NCBI RefSeq assembly: GCF_017876395.1 | Contig: NZ_JAGINX010000001.1 | Location: forward strand, 1,984,001-2,048,000 | Source of the DNA: Nesterenkonia lacusekhoensis | GTDB taxonomy: Bacteria > Actinomycetota > Actinomycetes > Actinomycetales > Micrococcaceae | Direction of reading: 5' to 3' | Length of the DNA: 64,000 bases | Part shown: one piece after another, positions 15,493-24,107 of the stretch | Layout of the letters: each line of letters begins with the position of its first letter | Position numbering within the stretch: the stretch's first letter is position 1 | Translations under genes and position numbers: made by a program | The notes under the pieces: model-generated | The model's input: only the letters and a program-made list of their open reading frames with translations | What the model was told of the DNA's origin: nothing | Database searches by the model: none

Positions 15493-16308
15493 CTACTCTT
15501 CAGTAACCTCCCCGGCAGCCTGTCCTTCCTGCGCAGAGGCATCTTCGGAGTCCGCACCAGGAGTGGGTGCCGGGCGCAGCACGTAGCCGGCCCCGCGGAC
15601 GGTGTGGATCATGCGCGGCATATCGGCCTCGAGCTTCTTGCGCACATAGCTGATGTAGAGCTCAACGATGTTGGCCTGGCCCGCGAACTCGTACTCCCAG
15701 ACCTGTTGGAGAATCTCCGATTTGGAGAGCACTGTGCGGGCGTGGCGCATCAGCAGGCGCAGCAGACGGAACTCCGTGTCCGAGAGGTCGATGTCCTTCC
15801 CAGCGCGGCGGACCGTCCGCGCGGCGGTGTCCAACACCAGGTCACCGACCTCCAGGCGTTCGCCCTCACGGCGCTCAGGCAGGCGCCCGGTCAGGAAGTG
15901 CAGGCGCCGGAGGGACTCATCGACGTCGATGGTCCCGACCATGTGGTCATCGACCGGGCGGCAGAGTCCGAAGATCTCGTCCAGGCCTGCGTCGGCGTCG
16001 AACCAGATCAGTGCCGCGGAGTGCTCACGGAGCCGGTGGAACTCTTCGACGATGTCATCCAACTGAGGGATGCGCCGACTGGCCCGGGCATCGACCACCA
16101 GGATCTCGGGGTCATCCTCCTCCGCGCTCTTAGAGGCGATCTCCCGGTTGGGAGCGTGGAGGACTTTGACGTCCAGCCCGCGCAGCCGCTGGGTCAGCTC
16201 AGAGACAGCAGGGGACGGACCGCCCAGGATGAGCACCGGAGAGGAGACGTGCAGGGACACAGGTGCGCCGCTTTCGCCCAGCGCCCCGCCTGCCGCTTGA
16301 ATACTCAC
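15493..16308 (-). CDS. Winged-helix (PhoB/OmpR-like) regulator with degenerate receiver
   Basis: 271 residues from the GTG at 16308, chosen for AGGAGGGAGG 7 bases upstream. C-terminal trans_reg_C domain (about residues 150-250): LDTAARTVRRAGKDIDLSDTEFRLLRLLMRHA, then LSKSEILQQVWEYEF and the recognition helix VELYISYVRKKL, ending VRGAGYVLRP. The N-terminal 20-135 is receiver-like: it keeps an Asp in EILVVDAR but lacks the acidic pair after strand 1 (VLILGGPSP). No histidine kinase is adjacent. It may work without phosphorylation, or by redox or protein contacts. The C-terminal tail is acidic. Confidence 0.85.
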   Translation of the reverse strand: MSIQAAGGALGESGAPVSLHVSSPVLILGGPSPAVSELTQRLRGLDVKVLHAPNREIASKSAEEDDPEILVVDARASRRIPQLDDIVEEFHRLREHSAALIWFDADAGLDEIFGLCRPVDDHMVGTIDVDESLRRLHFLTGRLPERREGERLEVGDLVLDTAARTVRRAGKDIDLSDTEFRLLRLLMRHARTVLSKSEILQQVWEYEFAGQANIVELYISYVRKKLEADMPRMIHTVRGAGYVLRPAPTPGADSEDASAQEGQAAGEVTEE

Positions 16309-16315
16309 GTTGAGC

Positions 16316-16324
16316 CTCCCTCCT
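16316..16324 (-). promoter_or_regulatory. Strong ribosome-binding site deciding the GTG start at 16308
   Basis: GGAGGGAGG, 7 bases before the GTG, supports this start over the upstream ATG at 16356, which lacks a site. Confidence 0.6.
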
Positions 16325-16339
16325 GATCTATCCTGCCGC

Positions 16340-16353
16340 ATCCGGCGCCGGAT
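16340..16353. promoter_or_regulatory. 14-bp perfect palindrome upstream of the PhoB-like regulator
   Basis: ATCCGGCGCCGGAT is a perfect palindrome about 32 bp before the regulator start, in its probable 5' leader or promoter. Autoregulation is possible but unproven. Confidence 0.35.
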
Positions 16354-16430
16354 CACAGGAACAACACAGCTTTCAGAGTATTCCAGAAGGGGCAGGATCG
16401 CCCAGTCGACCTGTCACGAGCCTCTCCTGC

Positions 16431-17039
16431 CTACTTCAGCGTGAGCATCTTCCAGATGAAGTACCCCGAGCTCAGCATCAGCATCCCGACCCCTACGAGG
16501 GTGAGGGCGGCAGTCTCTGCTCCCGTGATCGCGGGTAGAGCCATCCCCAGAGTGGTCATCGCCAGGGAGGCGGTGGTCCACACCATCAGCTGGGCACCGT
16601 TGCGATACTGACGCTGGACGTTGCGTTCATTGAGCTCACGCGGATAGTTGTAGATCCGCGGATACCTGGCCAGGACTGCGCAGCCGAGGGTGCCGACCAG
16701 CAGTCCGAGGACAGGCCAGATCATCGTCGCCGGGGAGCCATAGGTGACGTCACCGCTGAACCCCCACCGCACGGGAACCTCCTCCGACATGGAGGGGATC
16801 TGCAGCAGCGTGTAGACGCTCACCAGCACTGCGACAGCCACGGAGGACGCGAGCAGTCCACGGTGGAAGGGATCCATCCGCACTGCAGGCTGGGGGCGCG
16901 ACTTCGCCGTAGGGTAGACCAGCGTGCCGTGGTCGTCACGGAACGGCTTCCCGGTCCGCATAGCCTCAGTCCAACTGGTCTCCACCTCTGGATCGCGCCC
17001 CTCGAACTCCCGGCCCAGACCTTGCGACTTCTCCCCCAT
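16431..17039 (-). CDS. DUF1648-like integral membrane protein
   Basis: 202 residues from the ATG at 17039 (MGEKSQG), with AGGA upstream. The N-terminal 60 residues are soluble and charged; then four hydrophobic spans. The segment LLQIPSMSEEVPVRWGFSGDVTYGSP matches the DUF1648 pattern (a periplasmic loop with P...W....G). In Firmicutes such domains occur in SdpI-type immunity proteins, but that role is not shown here. It is the gene after the OsmC-ABC operon on the same strand, with a likely terminator between. Confidence 0.7.
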   Translation of the reverse strand: MGEKSQGLGREFEGRDPEVETSWTEAMRTGKPFRDDHGTLVYPTAKSRPQPAVRMDPFHRGLLASSVAVAVLVSVYTLLQIPSMSEEVPVRWGFSGDVTYGSPATMIWPVLGLLVGTLGCAVLARYPRIYNYPRELNERNVQRQYRNGAQLMVWTTASLAMTTLGMALPAITGAETAALTLVGVGMLMLSSGYFIWKMLTLK

Positions 17040-17162
17040 GCCTGCTGTCCTTCCTGTGCGCCCGAGCCTTCTTGGACACCACCCTGCCAGATCCTGGCAG
17101 CCCTTCGCCGATGGGTGGGCATGGAGCGTCACCACCCCGGATCACCCCGCCCACTTCCCGCA

Positions 17163-17206
17163 GATCGCCGAATTCAGCCCGAAACGAGGAAAAGCCCGGG
17201 GCGATC
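17163..17206 (-). terminator. Probable terminator of the OsmC-ABC operon; related to other intergenic repeats
   Basis: GATCGCC (17163-17169) pairs with GGCGATC (17200-17206), 28 bases after the ATPase stop. The right side holds AAAGCCCGGGGCGATC, 16 bases identical to the right arm of the inverted repeat at 45461-45530. Confidence 0.4.
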
Positions 17207-17233
17207 AGCACCGCGACGCCGAGACCTCGCCCT

Positions 17234-18016
17234 TCAGTCCGCCGCCGAGGTCAGCGACTCCAGCAGGTCTCGGCGCAGCCCGAGGTAATCCTCGCTGCAT
17301 TCCACTCCCTCACGGTCGCGGGGCCTGCCGAAGGGCAGCCGGATGTCCTGCTGGACCCGGGCCTCCGGACCGTGGGAGAGCACCAGGATACGGTCGGAGA
17401 GCATGAGCGCCTCGTCGACGTCGTGGGTCACCAGGACGAAGGTGCGCTTCTCCTGCTCCGAGAGGTGGAGAAGCTGCTGCTGCAGGGAGTGGCGGGTCAG
17501 CGCATCCAAAGCACCCAGCGGTTCATCCAGCAGAAGAACGTCGGGCTCCAGAGCGAAAGCCCGGGCGATGCCCACTCGCTGCTGCATACCGCCGGAGAGC
17601 TGACCGGGCTTCTTTTCCGCCGCTTCGGTGAGGTGGACCAGGTCCAACCACTTCTCAGCCAACTCCTCCGTCTGCGCGACACTGCGGCCGGAGCTCCCAT
17701 CGGCGGTGAGGGCGAAGATGACGTTCTGCTTGGCAGTCAGCCAAGGCAGCAGCACATGCTGCTGGAAGACGACGCCGAGCCGCCGGCTGGGCCCGGCGAT
17801 AGGTCGCCCCTCCAGGGAGACGCTGCCGGTGTCGGGCTGCTCCAAGCCTGCCAGCATCTTGAGCAGCGTGGATTTCCCCGAACCCGAAGGCCCGATGATG
17901 GTGACGAACTCCCCCTCCTCCACGGAGAAGGAGATCTCCCCCAGCACTGGCTGGAAGCCGCGCCTGCGGTGGGAGAACCCCTTGGTGACGGCGTCAATGG
18001 TCAGCTGTTCGGTCAT
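17234..18016 (-). CDS. ABC transporter ATP-binding protein, nitrate/sulfonate/taurine type
   Basis: 260 residues. Walker A GPSGSGKST, Q-loop VFQQHVLLPWLT, signature LSGGMQQRVGIARAFA, Walker B VLLLDEPLGALDALTR, switch His in LVTHDVDEALML. The PWLT and DALTR motifs are typical of SsuB/TauB/NrtD ATPases. Last gene of the five-gene operon, 18 bp after the permease. Confidence 0.93.
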   Translation of the reverse strand: MTEQLTIDAVTKGFSHRRRGFQPVLGEISFSVEEGEFVTIIGPSGSGKSTLLKMLAGLEQPDTGSVSLEGRPIAGPSRRLGVVFQQHVLLPWLTAKQNVIFALTADGSSGRSVAQTEELAEKWLDLVHLTEAAEKKPGQLSGGMQQRVGIARAFALEPDVLLLDEPLGALDALTRHSLQQQLLHLSEQEKRTFVLVTHDVDEALMLSDRILVLSHGPEARVQQDIRLPFGRPRDREGVECSEDYLGLRRDLLESLTSAAD

Positions 18017-18034
18017 GATGTGTCCTCTTATGCC

Positions 18035-18859
18035 TCAGGCATTGGGGGTCAGGCGGTGCAGCTGGGCGATGGACCTGTCCAGGACGAACCCGACGACGCC
18101 GATGATCAGGATGGCCACCACGATGCTGTTGACGTTCATCGCGTTCCACTCAATCCAGACGAATGTTCCCATCCCCCGACTGCCGACGATCATCTCCGCC
18201 GCCACGATCACCAGCCAGGCGGTGGAGAGTGCAGTCCGCAGACCGGTCACGACGCCGGGCAGCGCAGCCGGCAGCAGCACCTTCAGCGTCCGATTGGCCC
18301 AGGTGGCTTCCAGCGACCGGGCCAGGTCCAGATAGAGCGGGTTGACCCGCCGGACCCCGTCGATGGTGTTGATCAGGATCAGCCACAGTGAGGCCATGAA
18401 GATCACGAAGACCGCAGTCCATTCGGCGTCGCGCAGCACGGCCAGGCCGATGGGCAGCCAGGCCAATGGGGAGACAGGGCGCAGCACTTGGATGAAGGGG
18501 TCCAGGGAGTCGTTGATGACCCGACTGGTGCCCAGCAGCACGCCCAGCGGAATGGCGATCAGCGCGGCCAGGCCAAAGCCCAGCAGCACCCGTTGCAGAG
18601 AGGCCAGCAGGTGGAAGAAGATACCCACCTCATTGGGCGGATTGTGCACGAAGGCGGTGGAGAGCACCTCCACGAGGCGGTCCCAGCTGGCCGCCGGAGT
18701 GGGCGCCAGCCCACCGTCGTCGAATCCCGCAGTGACCAGCTGCCACAGCCCCAAGAAGACGACAGCGAAGGCAAGGAGAAGCCCCGCGGTCTTCAGCCGG
18801 TAGCCGGCTCGCTCCTTCGCGGCGCGTTGTTGAAGCACCTGCGGTGTCGATATGGTCAC
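18035..18859 (-). CDS. ABC transporter permease, nitrate/sulfonate/taurine type
   Basis: 274 residues, about six spans. The binding-protein-dependent inner-membrane motif lies in SLEATWANRTLKVLLPAALPGVVTGLRTALSTAWLVIVAAEM, with the EA...G/LP coupling loop, typical of SsuC/TauC. Its ATG overlaps the stop of the binding-protein gene (18856-18859), giving translational coupling. Confidence 0.93.
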   Translation of the reverse strand: MTISTPQVLQQRAAKERAGYRLKTAGLLLAFAVVFLGLWQLVTAGFDDGGLAPTPAASWDRLVEVLSTAFVHNPPNEVGIFFHLLASLQRVLLGFGLAALIAIPLGVLLGTSRVINDSLDPFIQVLRPVSPLAWLPIGLAVLRDAEWTAVFVIFMASLWLILINTIDGVRRVNPLYLDLARSLEATWANRTLKVLLPAALPGVVTGLRTALSTAWLVIVAAEMIVGSRGMGTFVWIEWNAMNVNSIVVAILIIGVVGFVLDRSIAQLHRLTPNA

Positions 18860-20112
18860 TGGGTCACCTGCTCATTCCACTCTGCGGGGTTCTGCGGGTC
18901 AAAGGTCTCACCCAGGACGGTCTCCGCGGCCCGTTCCTCAGTCACGCCGCCCAGCTCTTCGAGCACCTCGTGGGCGGCCTCCGCGTCGAAGACCGCTTCG
19001 ACGGCGGCGGAGTAGTCCTCCGCGGTGCTGAAGCTCTGATCCCCGGTCAGGCCCCAGCGCTGCATGGCATCCACCATCCAGACGCCGTAGGACTCATGCG
19101 GGTAGGGCTGGAAGCCGATGCGGTCCGGCACCGAGCGCTGCTGACCGGTGCCGTCGGGGAACTCACCGGTCAGTACGGCGGTCAGCACCGGCTCGGGAAG
19201 TCCCAGATAAGCCGGCTGGGCCATCAGAGAGGCGGTGTCGGCCCGGTGGTCCGGGTCATCGATGTAGAGGGCGGAGTCCCCGATCGCGCGCAGCAGGGCG
19301 GTGTAGGTGTTCGGGTTGGCCGCCGCGAAATCATCGGCCACGGCGAAGCTGCAGCAGGGATGATCCCCCCAGAGGTCCTTGGTGAGGGTATGGATGAACC
19401 CGGCACCTTCGGCCACGGCCCGCTGGTTGAACTGGTCCGGCAGGCAGAAGGCATCGATCTGGCCCACGGAGAGCGCGGTGACCATATCCGCCGGGCGCAT
19501 GATGCGCAGGTCCACGTCCTCATCCGGGTTCAGCCCGCCGGAAGCCAGATAGTCCCGGGACAGCAGGTTGTGCACCGAGTAGTCGAAGGGCAGCCCCAGG
19601 CGCAGCCCGGCGAAGTCTTCGGGTCCCTCCACTTGGCCCTGCAGCTCCTGGGAGACGCTGATGCCGTTGCCGTTGATGTTGGTGACATAGGGCAGCCGGG
19701 TGTCGCGCTGGCCGTCGGCGAATCCGTGATGGATGGCCAACGGCATAGGCGCCAGGAACTGCGTAGCGTCCAGCTCACCGGCAACATAGGCGATCCACAG
19801 CTCCGCCCAGCCGGTGAACCGGCGCAGCGTGACGTTGAGCCCGTAGTGCTCGTAGATGCGCAACGCCGCGGCGTTGACGATCGGTGAGGAGCAGGTGATC
19901 GGCACGAAGCCGATGGTGATGTCACGCTGCTCCAGACCGTCGGGCGCCGGCAGCGCGGGCTCGAACTCGGGCGCGTGCACGGCGGAGCTGCTCCCCGCCC
20001 GCCCACAGGCGGCCAACAGGGCGGCGGCCGACGCGCCGGCACCCAGACCGACCAAACGGCGTCGTGTCAGCGCGCGGACCGAGGGCACGGCCGCAGCCGA
20101 ACTCCTGTGCAT
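18856..20112 (-). CDS. Substrate-binding lipoprotein, CmpA/NrtA-like
   Basis: 418 residues. The N-terminus has a twin-arginine stretch (TRRRLVG) and lipobox LLAAC with Cys36, so it is probably a Tat- or Sec-exported lipoprotein. The body follows the NrtA/CmpA layout: DITIGFVPITCSSPIVNAAA, MRPADMVTALSVGQIDAFCLPDQFN, DDPDHR, and a late PYPHESYGVWMVDAMQRWG. Known relatives bind nitrate, bicarbonate, sulfonates or pyrimidine precursors. The operon partners (OsmC, acyl-CoA dehydrogenase-like) favour an organic substrate here, by inference. Confidence 0.9.
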   Translation of the reverse strand: MHRSSAAAVPSVRALTRRRLVGLGAGASAAALLAACGRAGSSSAVHAPEFEPALPAPDGLEQRDITIGFVPITCSSPIVNAAALRIYEHYGLNVTLRRFTGWAELWIAYVAGELDATQFLAPMPLAIHHGFADGQRDTRLPYVTNINGNGISVSQELQGQVEGPEDFAGLRLGLPFDYSVHNLLSRDYLASGGLNPDEDVDLRIMRPADMVTALSVGQIDAFCLPDQFNQRAVAEGAGFIHTLTKDLWGDHPCCSFAVADDFAAANPNTYTALLRAIGDSALYIDDPDHRADTASLMAQPAYLGLPEPVLTAVLTGEFPDGTGQQRSVPDRIGFQPYPHESYGVWMVDAMQRWGLTGDQSFSTAEDYSAAVEAVFDAEAAHEVLEELGGVTEERAAETVLGETFDPQNPAEWNEQVTQ

Positions 20113-20120
20113 GACAGCGC

Positions 20121-21224
20121 CTACTTCCCCTCGGCCAGCTCCCAGCGCAGCTGTGCCTCCGAGGGCGACTGCACGGGGATGAAGGTGGCCTCGCGGAAGC
20201 GGCGGTTGGGGGCCGAGTCGGCGATGAAGCCCTTGCCGCCGGCAGTCTTGACTTCCAGCGTGGCCAGGGCGACGGCCAGCCGACCGGCCTCCAGGCGCAG
20301 GGCCAGCACGTCGCGGCGACCCGGCGGCTCCTCACCCGCCACGCGTACGGCGAAGTCGGCCAGCTGCTCCTTGGCCGCGCCGAGGTCATGACCGAGCTGC
20401 ATGAAGTCTTCCTCGAAGACTTCATTGAGCCCGGGCAGATTGGCGCGCGCCTGACGGAAGCTCTCCGTGGCCAGGCCCAGGCAGAAGCTGGACTGCAGCA
20501 CCGCGAAGGTGGGCCGGCAGCGGCCCATGAACTCGTCGAAGTCCTCGGTCAGGATCTGCTGGGACTCCAGGCGCAGGCCCTCGACCTTCACAGAGGTGGA
20601 GGTGGTCCCCTGCAGGGCCAACAGATTCAGGTCTCGACCGACCTCCACGCCCTCATCGGAGATCCGGAAGGCGAGGATGAGCTTCTTGCGCTCCCCCGCG
20701 GCGTCGAGGTCATCGGCGGGCCCGTAGGCGGCCGAGAGCACGACGGCATCGGGGTACAGGTTGGACGCCCAGGGCAGGCGCCCGGAGAGGGTGAGCCCGC
20801 CGTCTTCAGCCCGGTCCACGGTGAGATCCAGCGATCCGGCCCCGGCGTAGGTCTTGAAGGCAGAGGCCATTCCGGAGACGCCGGGGACCTCACCGGTGCG
20901 CAGCTGAGCCAACAGCCCCTCGGCGTACTCGCCGCCGGCGGCCGCCAGGTACTCGATGCTCATCCGGTGACCCCACAAGGCGAAGGCGGTGGAGAGCGAA
21001 CGCTCCGCCAGCGCCTCCACCACAGCGGCCTGGCGCAGCAGCTCACCGCCTGTGTTCGCCGGAGCGCCCAGATCGATCAGACCCGCGGCGGCCAACGCCG
21101 GGAAAACCTCACGCGGATGGGCTTCCCCGGCATCTACGGCCGCGGCGGCCGCGCTGACCCGGGTCAGCAGCTCATGCGGGATCCCGGCCTCAACCAGCGG
21201 GTTCTCAGCCGCGGTGACGCTCAT
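20121..21224 (-). CDS. Acyl-CoA dehydrogenase-like flavoprotein (possible SfnB/DszC-type monooxygenase)
   Basis: 367 residues from the ATG at 21224, which overlaps the OsmC stop by 4 bp. The acyl-CoA dehydrogenase fold is recognisable: N-terminal helices, a middle beta domain (GLTLSGRLPWASNLYPDAVVLSA) and a C-terminal helical bundle. The usual catalytic Glu region is not obvious, and there is no CoA pathway gene in the operon. Members of this fold beside sulfonate-type transporters include flavin monooxygenases for sulfones, thiophenes and amines. A genuine dehydrogenase cannot be excluded. Confidence 0.8.
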   Translation of the reverse strand: MSVTAAENPLVEAGIPHELLTRVSAAAAAVDAGEAHPREVFPALAAAGLIDLGAPANTGGELLRQAAVVEALAERSLSTAFALWGHRMSIEYLAAAGGEYAEGLLAQLRTGEVPGVSGMASAFKTYAGAGSLDLTVDRAEDGGLTLSGRLPWASNLYPDAVVLSAAYGPADDLDAAGERKKLILAFRISDEGVEVGRDLNLLALQGTTSTSVKVEGLRLESQQILTEDFDEFMGRCRPTFAVLQSSFCLGLATESFRQARANLPGLNEVFEEDFMQLGHDLGAAKEQLADFAVRVAGEEPPGRRDVLALRLEAGRLAVALATLEVKTAGGKGFIADSAPNRRFREATFIPVQSPSEAQLRWELAEGK

Positions 21225-21760
21225 CCGCCCACGGCCAGGGTGGACTCGTAGCTGGCCGGACGGGTGAAGGTGTTCAGCACCGGGGACCACTTGAGTGCGG
21301 AATCGGTGATCTCCTGCAGTGTGGCCTGATCGGCGTCGCCGTCGAGGTTCACGTTGATGCGCAGGTGGGACACACCCAGGCGCTTGTCCTCGTCGAGGTC
21401 GCCCACACCCCAGGTGGCGGAGATGTCGATGTCGCCCTCCACGTCCACCTCGATCTTCGAGAGCGTGACGCCGCGCTTGGTGGCGTTGGCCATCAGGCCC
21501 ACGGAGATGCAGGAGCCCACAGCCCCCAGGGCGATCTCAGTGGGGTTGGGAGCCTCGTCGTCGCCGAGCAGCTTGTGAGGCTCGGAGATCAGGAAGGGCT
21601 GGTGATCCCGGACGTAGTTCTGGTTGCGGAAGCCTGACTCGCAGACGGTCTTGGCCTTGACGACCTTGTGGCCGTGCTCGGGCTTCTCGATGTTCTTGGC
21701 AGCGAGATTCTCGAGACCCTCGGCGTCGATACCGCCGAGCGAGGCGTTCTCAGTAGACAT
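21221..21760 (-). CDS. OsmC/Ohr family protein
   Basis: 179 residues from the ATG at 21760, with GGAGGAG upstream. OsmC fold with PNPTEIALGAVGSCISVGLMANATKRGVTLSKIEVDVEGDID around the helix that carries the second peroxidatic cysteine; an earlier Cys occurs in KTVCESGF. Members reduce organic hydroperoxides. First gene of the operon OsmC, acyl-CoA dehydrogenase-like, binding protein, permease, ATPase, with overlaps or gaps of 18 bp or less throughout. Confidence 0.88.
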   Translation of the reverse strand: MSTENASLGGIDAEGLENLAAKNIEKPEHGHKVVKAKTVCESGFRNQNYVRDHQPFLISEPHKLLGDDEAPNPTEIALGAVGSCISVGLMANATKRGVTLSKIEVDVEGDIDISATWGVGDLDEDKRLGVSHLRINVNLDGDADQATLQEITDSALKWSPVLNTFTRPASYESTLAVGG

Positions 21761-21893
21761 ACCGGTGCTTCTCCTCCGTGTCAGGCGGCCCGCAGGTCCA
21801 CCGTTCGACATGCTTATGCGTCACTGATGCTACGTCGTGACCAGAGGGAAGGCACCAGGTCCAGACACAAAGCGAAACACGCCGGCTGCGTCG

Positions 21894-23000
21894 TCAGGAG
21901 AAGCTGAGGAGTCTGCCCGGAACCGGGACGAAGTAGTGGTCGATCAGCTCCTCGTCCGCCTCCTCCAGCGTGGCCGGCTGCCACTGCGGGTCACGATCCT
22001 TGTCCACCAGCTGCGCCCTGATCCCCTCACGGAAGTCGTGCGAGCGCAGCGCGTGGACTCCGATGGTGTACTCCTGCATCAGGGCGCCTTCCAGACTCAG
22101 CTCAGCGGCACCGCGGATGGAACGCAGGGCCAGCTTCAGCGAGGTCGGCGACTTCGTCCGCAGCGTGTCCGCAGCCTCAGCAGCCGCAGGGATGTCAGCA
22201 CCGAACTCGTCCAGACGAGCCAGGATCTGTTCGAAAGTGACGCCGGAATAGGCCTGCTCGATCCAGGGAGCGGCCTCAGCCAAGGCCGACTGCTCGGGCT
22301 CCACCACAAAACGCGGCAGAGCCTGCTCCACCGGTTCCTCAGAGAGCACCTGAATCAGCTCGTCCATCGATTCGGAAGCGATCTGCGCATCAGCAAGGCC
22401 CAGGGCGCGCGCATCGGCAGCATCGAGATGAGCCCCGGTCAGCCCGGCGTGCAGGCCGAGATTCTGCGGGGCACGGGCGAGCAGATAGCTCCCGCCGACG
22501 TCCGGGGCGAATCCGATGGTGGTCTCCGGCATTCCGGCACGGGTCCGCTCGGTGACCAGACGGTGGGAACCATGCGCGGAGATGCCGATGCCCCCGCCCA
22601 GGACCAGTCCATCCATCAGGGCGATATAGGGCTTGGGGTAGGCGGCGATATAGCGATTCATCGCGTACTCCACGGAGAAGAACCGCTCGCCGGCGAAGTC
22701 AGCCTGATAGGCCGGGGTGCCCTCAGGCAGCAGAGCCCCTCCATCCTGAGGCTGCTTCTCCACCATGTCGTGATAGACCCCGACGACGTCACCTCCAGCA
22801 CAGAGTCCGCGGTCCCCCGCCCCTCGGACGAGGACCTGCAGGACGTCGTCGTCCTCAGCCCACTCCTGAAGTTGGATCAGGACCGACTCACACATCAGCT
22901 CCGTCAGCGAGTTGACAGCCTTGGGCCGGTTCAGCGTGATGATCCCCAAGCGGCCGCGGTGTTCGAAGGCCACATCGCCTGCGAAAGTCTCTTTTCCCAT
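21894..23000 (-). CDS. 3-hydroxyisobutyryl-CoA hydrolase / enoyl-CoA hydratase family
   Basis: 368 residues. Crotonase fold: GRLGIITLNRPKAVNSL, oxyanion-hole segments DRGLCAGGDVVG and LVLGGGIGISAHGSHRL, and catalytic Glu in AGMPETTIGFAPDVGGSYLLAR. The length and ETTIGF...DVG pattern fit HIBCH of valine catabolism better than a short enoyl-CoA hydratase. That agrees with the BCKDH operon 3 kb away. The start lies seven bases after TAACGT, so it is probably leaderless. Confidence 0.9.
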   Translation of the reverse strand: MGKETFAGDVAFEHRGRLGIITLNRPKAVNSLTELMCESVLIQLQEWAEDDDVLQVLVRGAGDRGLCAGGDVVGVYHDMVEKQPQDGGALLPEGTPAYQADFAGERFFSVEYAMNRYIAAYPKPYIALMDGLVLGGGIGISAHGSHRLVTERTRAGMPETTIGFAPDVGGSYLLARAPQNLGLHAGLTGAHLDAADARALGLADAQIASESMDELIQVLSEEPVEQALPRFVVEPEQSALAEAAPWIEQAYSGVTFEQILARLDEFGADIPAAAEAADTLRTKSPTSLKLALRSIRGAAELSLEGALMQEYTIGVHALRSHDFREGIRAQLVDKDRDPQWQPATLEEADEELIDHYFVPVPGRLLSFS

Positions 23001-23007
23001 GCCAGAG

Positions 23008-23013
23008 ACGTTA
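23008..23013 (-). promoter_or_regulatory. -10 element TAACGT, leaderless start of the HIBCH gene
   Basis: TAACGT, seven bases, then the ATG at 23000. Confidence 0.55.
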
Positions 23014-23116
23014 CCTCTCGCACGGTCTCCTCGGTAGCGTTCACACGCCGCCCTCGATCGCCGCCGGTGATCAGGGAACCCTGTCGGCGTGTTCTCTCAG
23101 GCCCCCAGGGGGTTGC

Positions 23117-23962
23117 TCAGGCGTTCCAGAGACCGTAGGAGTCGGCGAGGGAAGCGATCTTGCGGGCTCGGGTCAGACGCGGCAGATAGGAGCCGTCGCC
23201 GATGGAGGCACCGGACTCGTGCGCCTCGATGAGCTCGCGAGCCCACTTCAGCTCGTCCTCCGAGGGGCTGAGCCCCTGGTTCACAGCTTCGACCTGAGCA
23301 CGGTTCAGCGAGAGTTTGCCGGTCATACCCATAGATGCGGTGACCTCGCAGGCCTCCGCAGTGGCGGCGTCGTCGGCATCCGCCGGAGTGGGGCCGTCGA
23401 TGGCACCGGGCAGACCACCCACGCGGGAGGCGATGACCAGTCGGGAACGGGCATAGGCCAAAGCCATGGGATCCGCCGAGACACCCACGTCCTTACGGAA
23501 GTCGTTGGTGCCGAAGGCAAGACGGAACGTGCCCGGGGCCGAGGCGATCTGCGTGGCGTTCTCCACGCCCAGAGCTGACTCCACCAGAGCGATGACCGGG
23601 GTGCCGGCTTTCAGACGCATCGCTGTGTAGGTCACCTGGTCCGGCCGCTCGGTCTCAGCGAGCATGACGCCGCGCAGACCGTCAGCCTTCGACAGGGCGG
23701 CGACGTCGTCCTCCCAGTGCTCCGAGGTGGTGGGACTGATGCGCACCCAAGCCGTCATACCGCCGTTCAGCGCCTCCATGACAGAGTCCCGGGCACGGGC
23801 CTTCTGGTCATCCGGGACGGAAGCCTCGAGGTCGAAGATCACCGAGTCCGCCTCACTGGCCAGACTCGGGGCGAAGTCCCCTTCCTTGGCGGCGTTGATC
23901 AGCAGCCAGGAGCGGGAAAGCTTGGCAGGGAGTGCGGCGGCGCGACGGTTCCGAATCGGCAT
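23117..23962 (-). CDS. HpcH/HpaI aldolase / CoA-ester lyase (CitE-like)
   Basis: 281 residues from the ATG at 23962; a GTG at 23968 is also in frame. TIM-barrel CitE family: SWLLINAAKEGDFAPSL, DSVIFDLEASVPDDQKARAR (metal-binding Asp/Glu region), AWVRISP, GVMLAETERPDQV, IALVESALGVENA, LAFGTNDFRKDVG. Relatives cleave malyl-, methylmalyl- or citryl-CoA. Its place near HIBCH and BCKDH suggests short-chain acyl-CoA metabolism. The start follows TAGGCT by six bases. Confidence 0.87.
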   Translation of the reverse strand: MPIRNRRAAALPAKLSRSWLLINAAKEGDFAPSLASEADSVIFDLEASVPDDQKARARDSVMEALNGGMTAWVRISPTTSEHWEDDVAALSKADGLRGVMLAETERPDQVTYTAMRLKAGTPVIALVESALGVENATQIASAPGTFRLAFGTNDFRKDVGVSADPMALAYARSRLVIASRVGGLPGAIDGPTPADADDAATAEACEVTASMGMTGKLSLNRAQVEAVNQGLSPSEDELKWARELIEAHESGASIGDGSYLPRLTRARKIASLADSYGLWNA

Positions 23963-23968
23963 AGACAC

Positions 23969-23974
23969 AGCCTA
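23969..23974 (-). promoter_or_regulatory. -10 element TAGGCT, leaderless start of the CoA-ester lyase gene
   Basis: TAGGCT, six bases (GTGTCT), ATG at 23962. ATAGGC-TGT-GTCTAT is a one-mismatch version of the inverted repeat seen at 15470 and 41649. Confidence 0.65.
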
Positions 23975-24095
23975 TCGTCCGCGGCCGCTATGTTTCCGAT
24001 TCAGACGTGTTGAGAAGGGCACAGGCGCTGACCCCGCACTTTCCGGACGGTTGACCGCAGCCGAGCTGCGATTCGTCCTGGCGAGCCGCAGCTCG

Positions 24096-24101
24096 TATTC
24101 T
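24096..24101 (+). promoter_or_regulatory. -10 element TATTCT, leaderless start of the lipoprotein gene
   Basis: TATTCT, six bases, then the ATG at 24108. A TTCGTC -35 candidate lies 18 bp upstream (24072-24077). Confidence 0.6.
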
Positions 24102-24107
24102 GGAACG

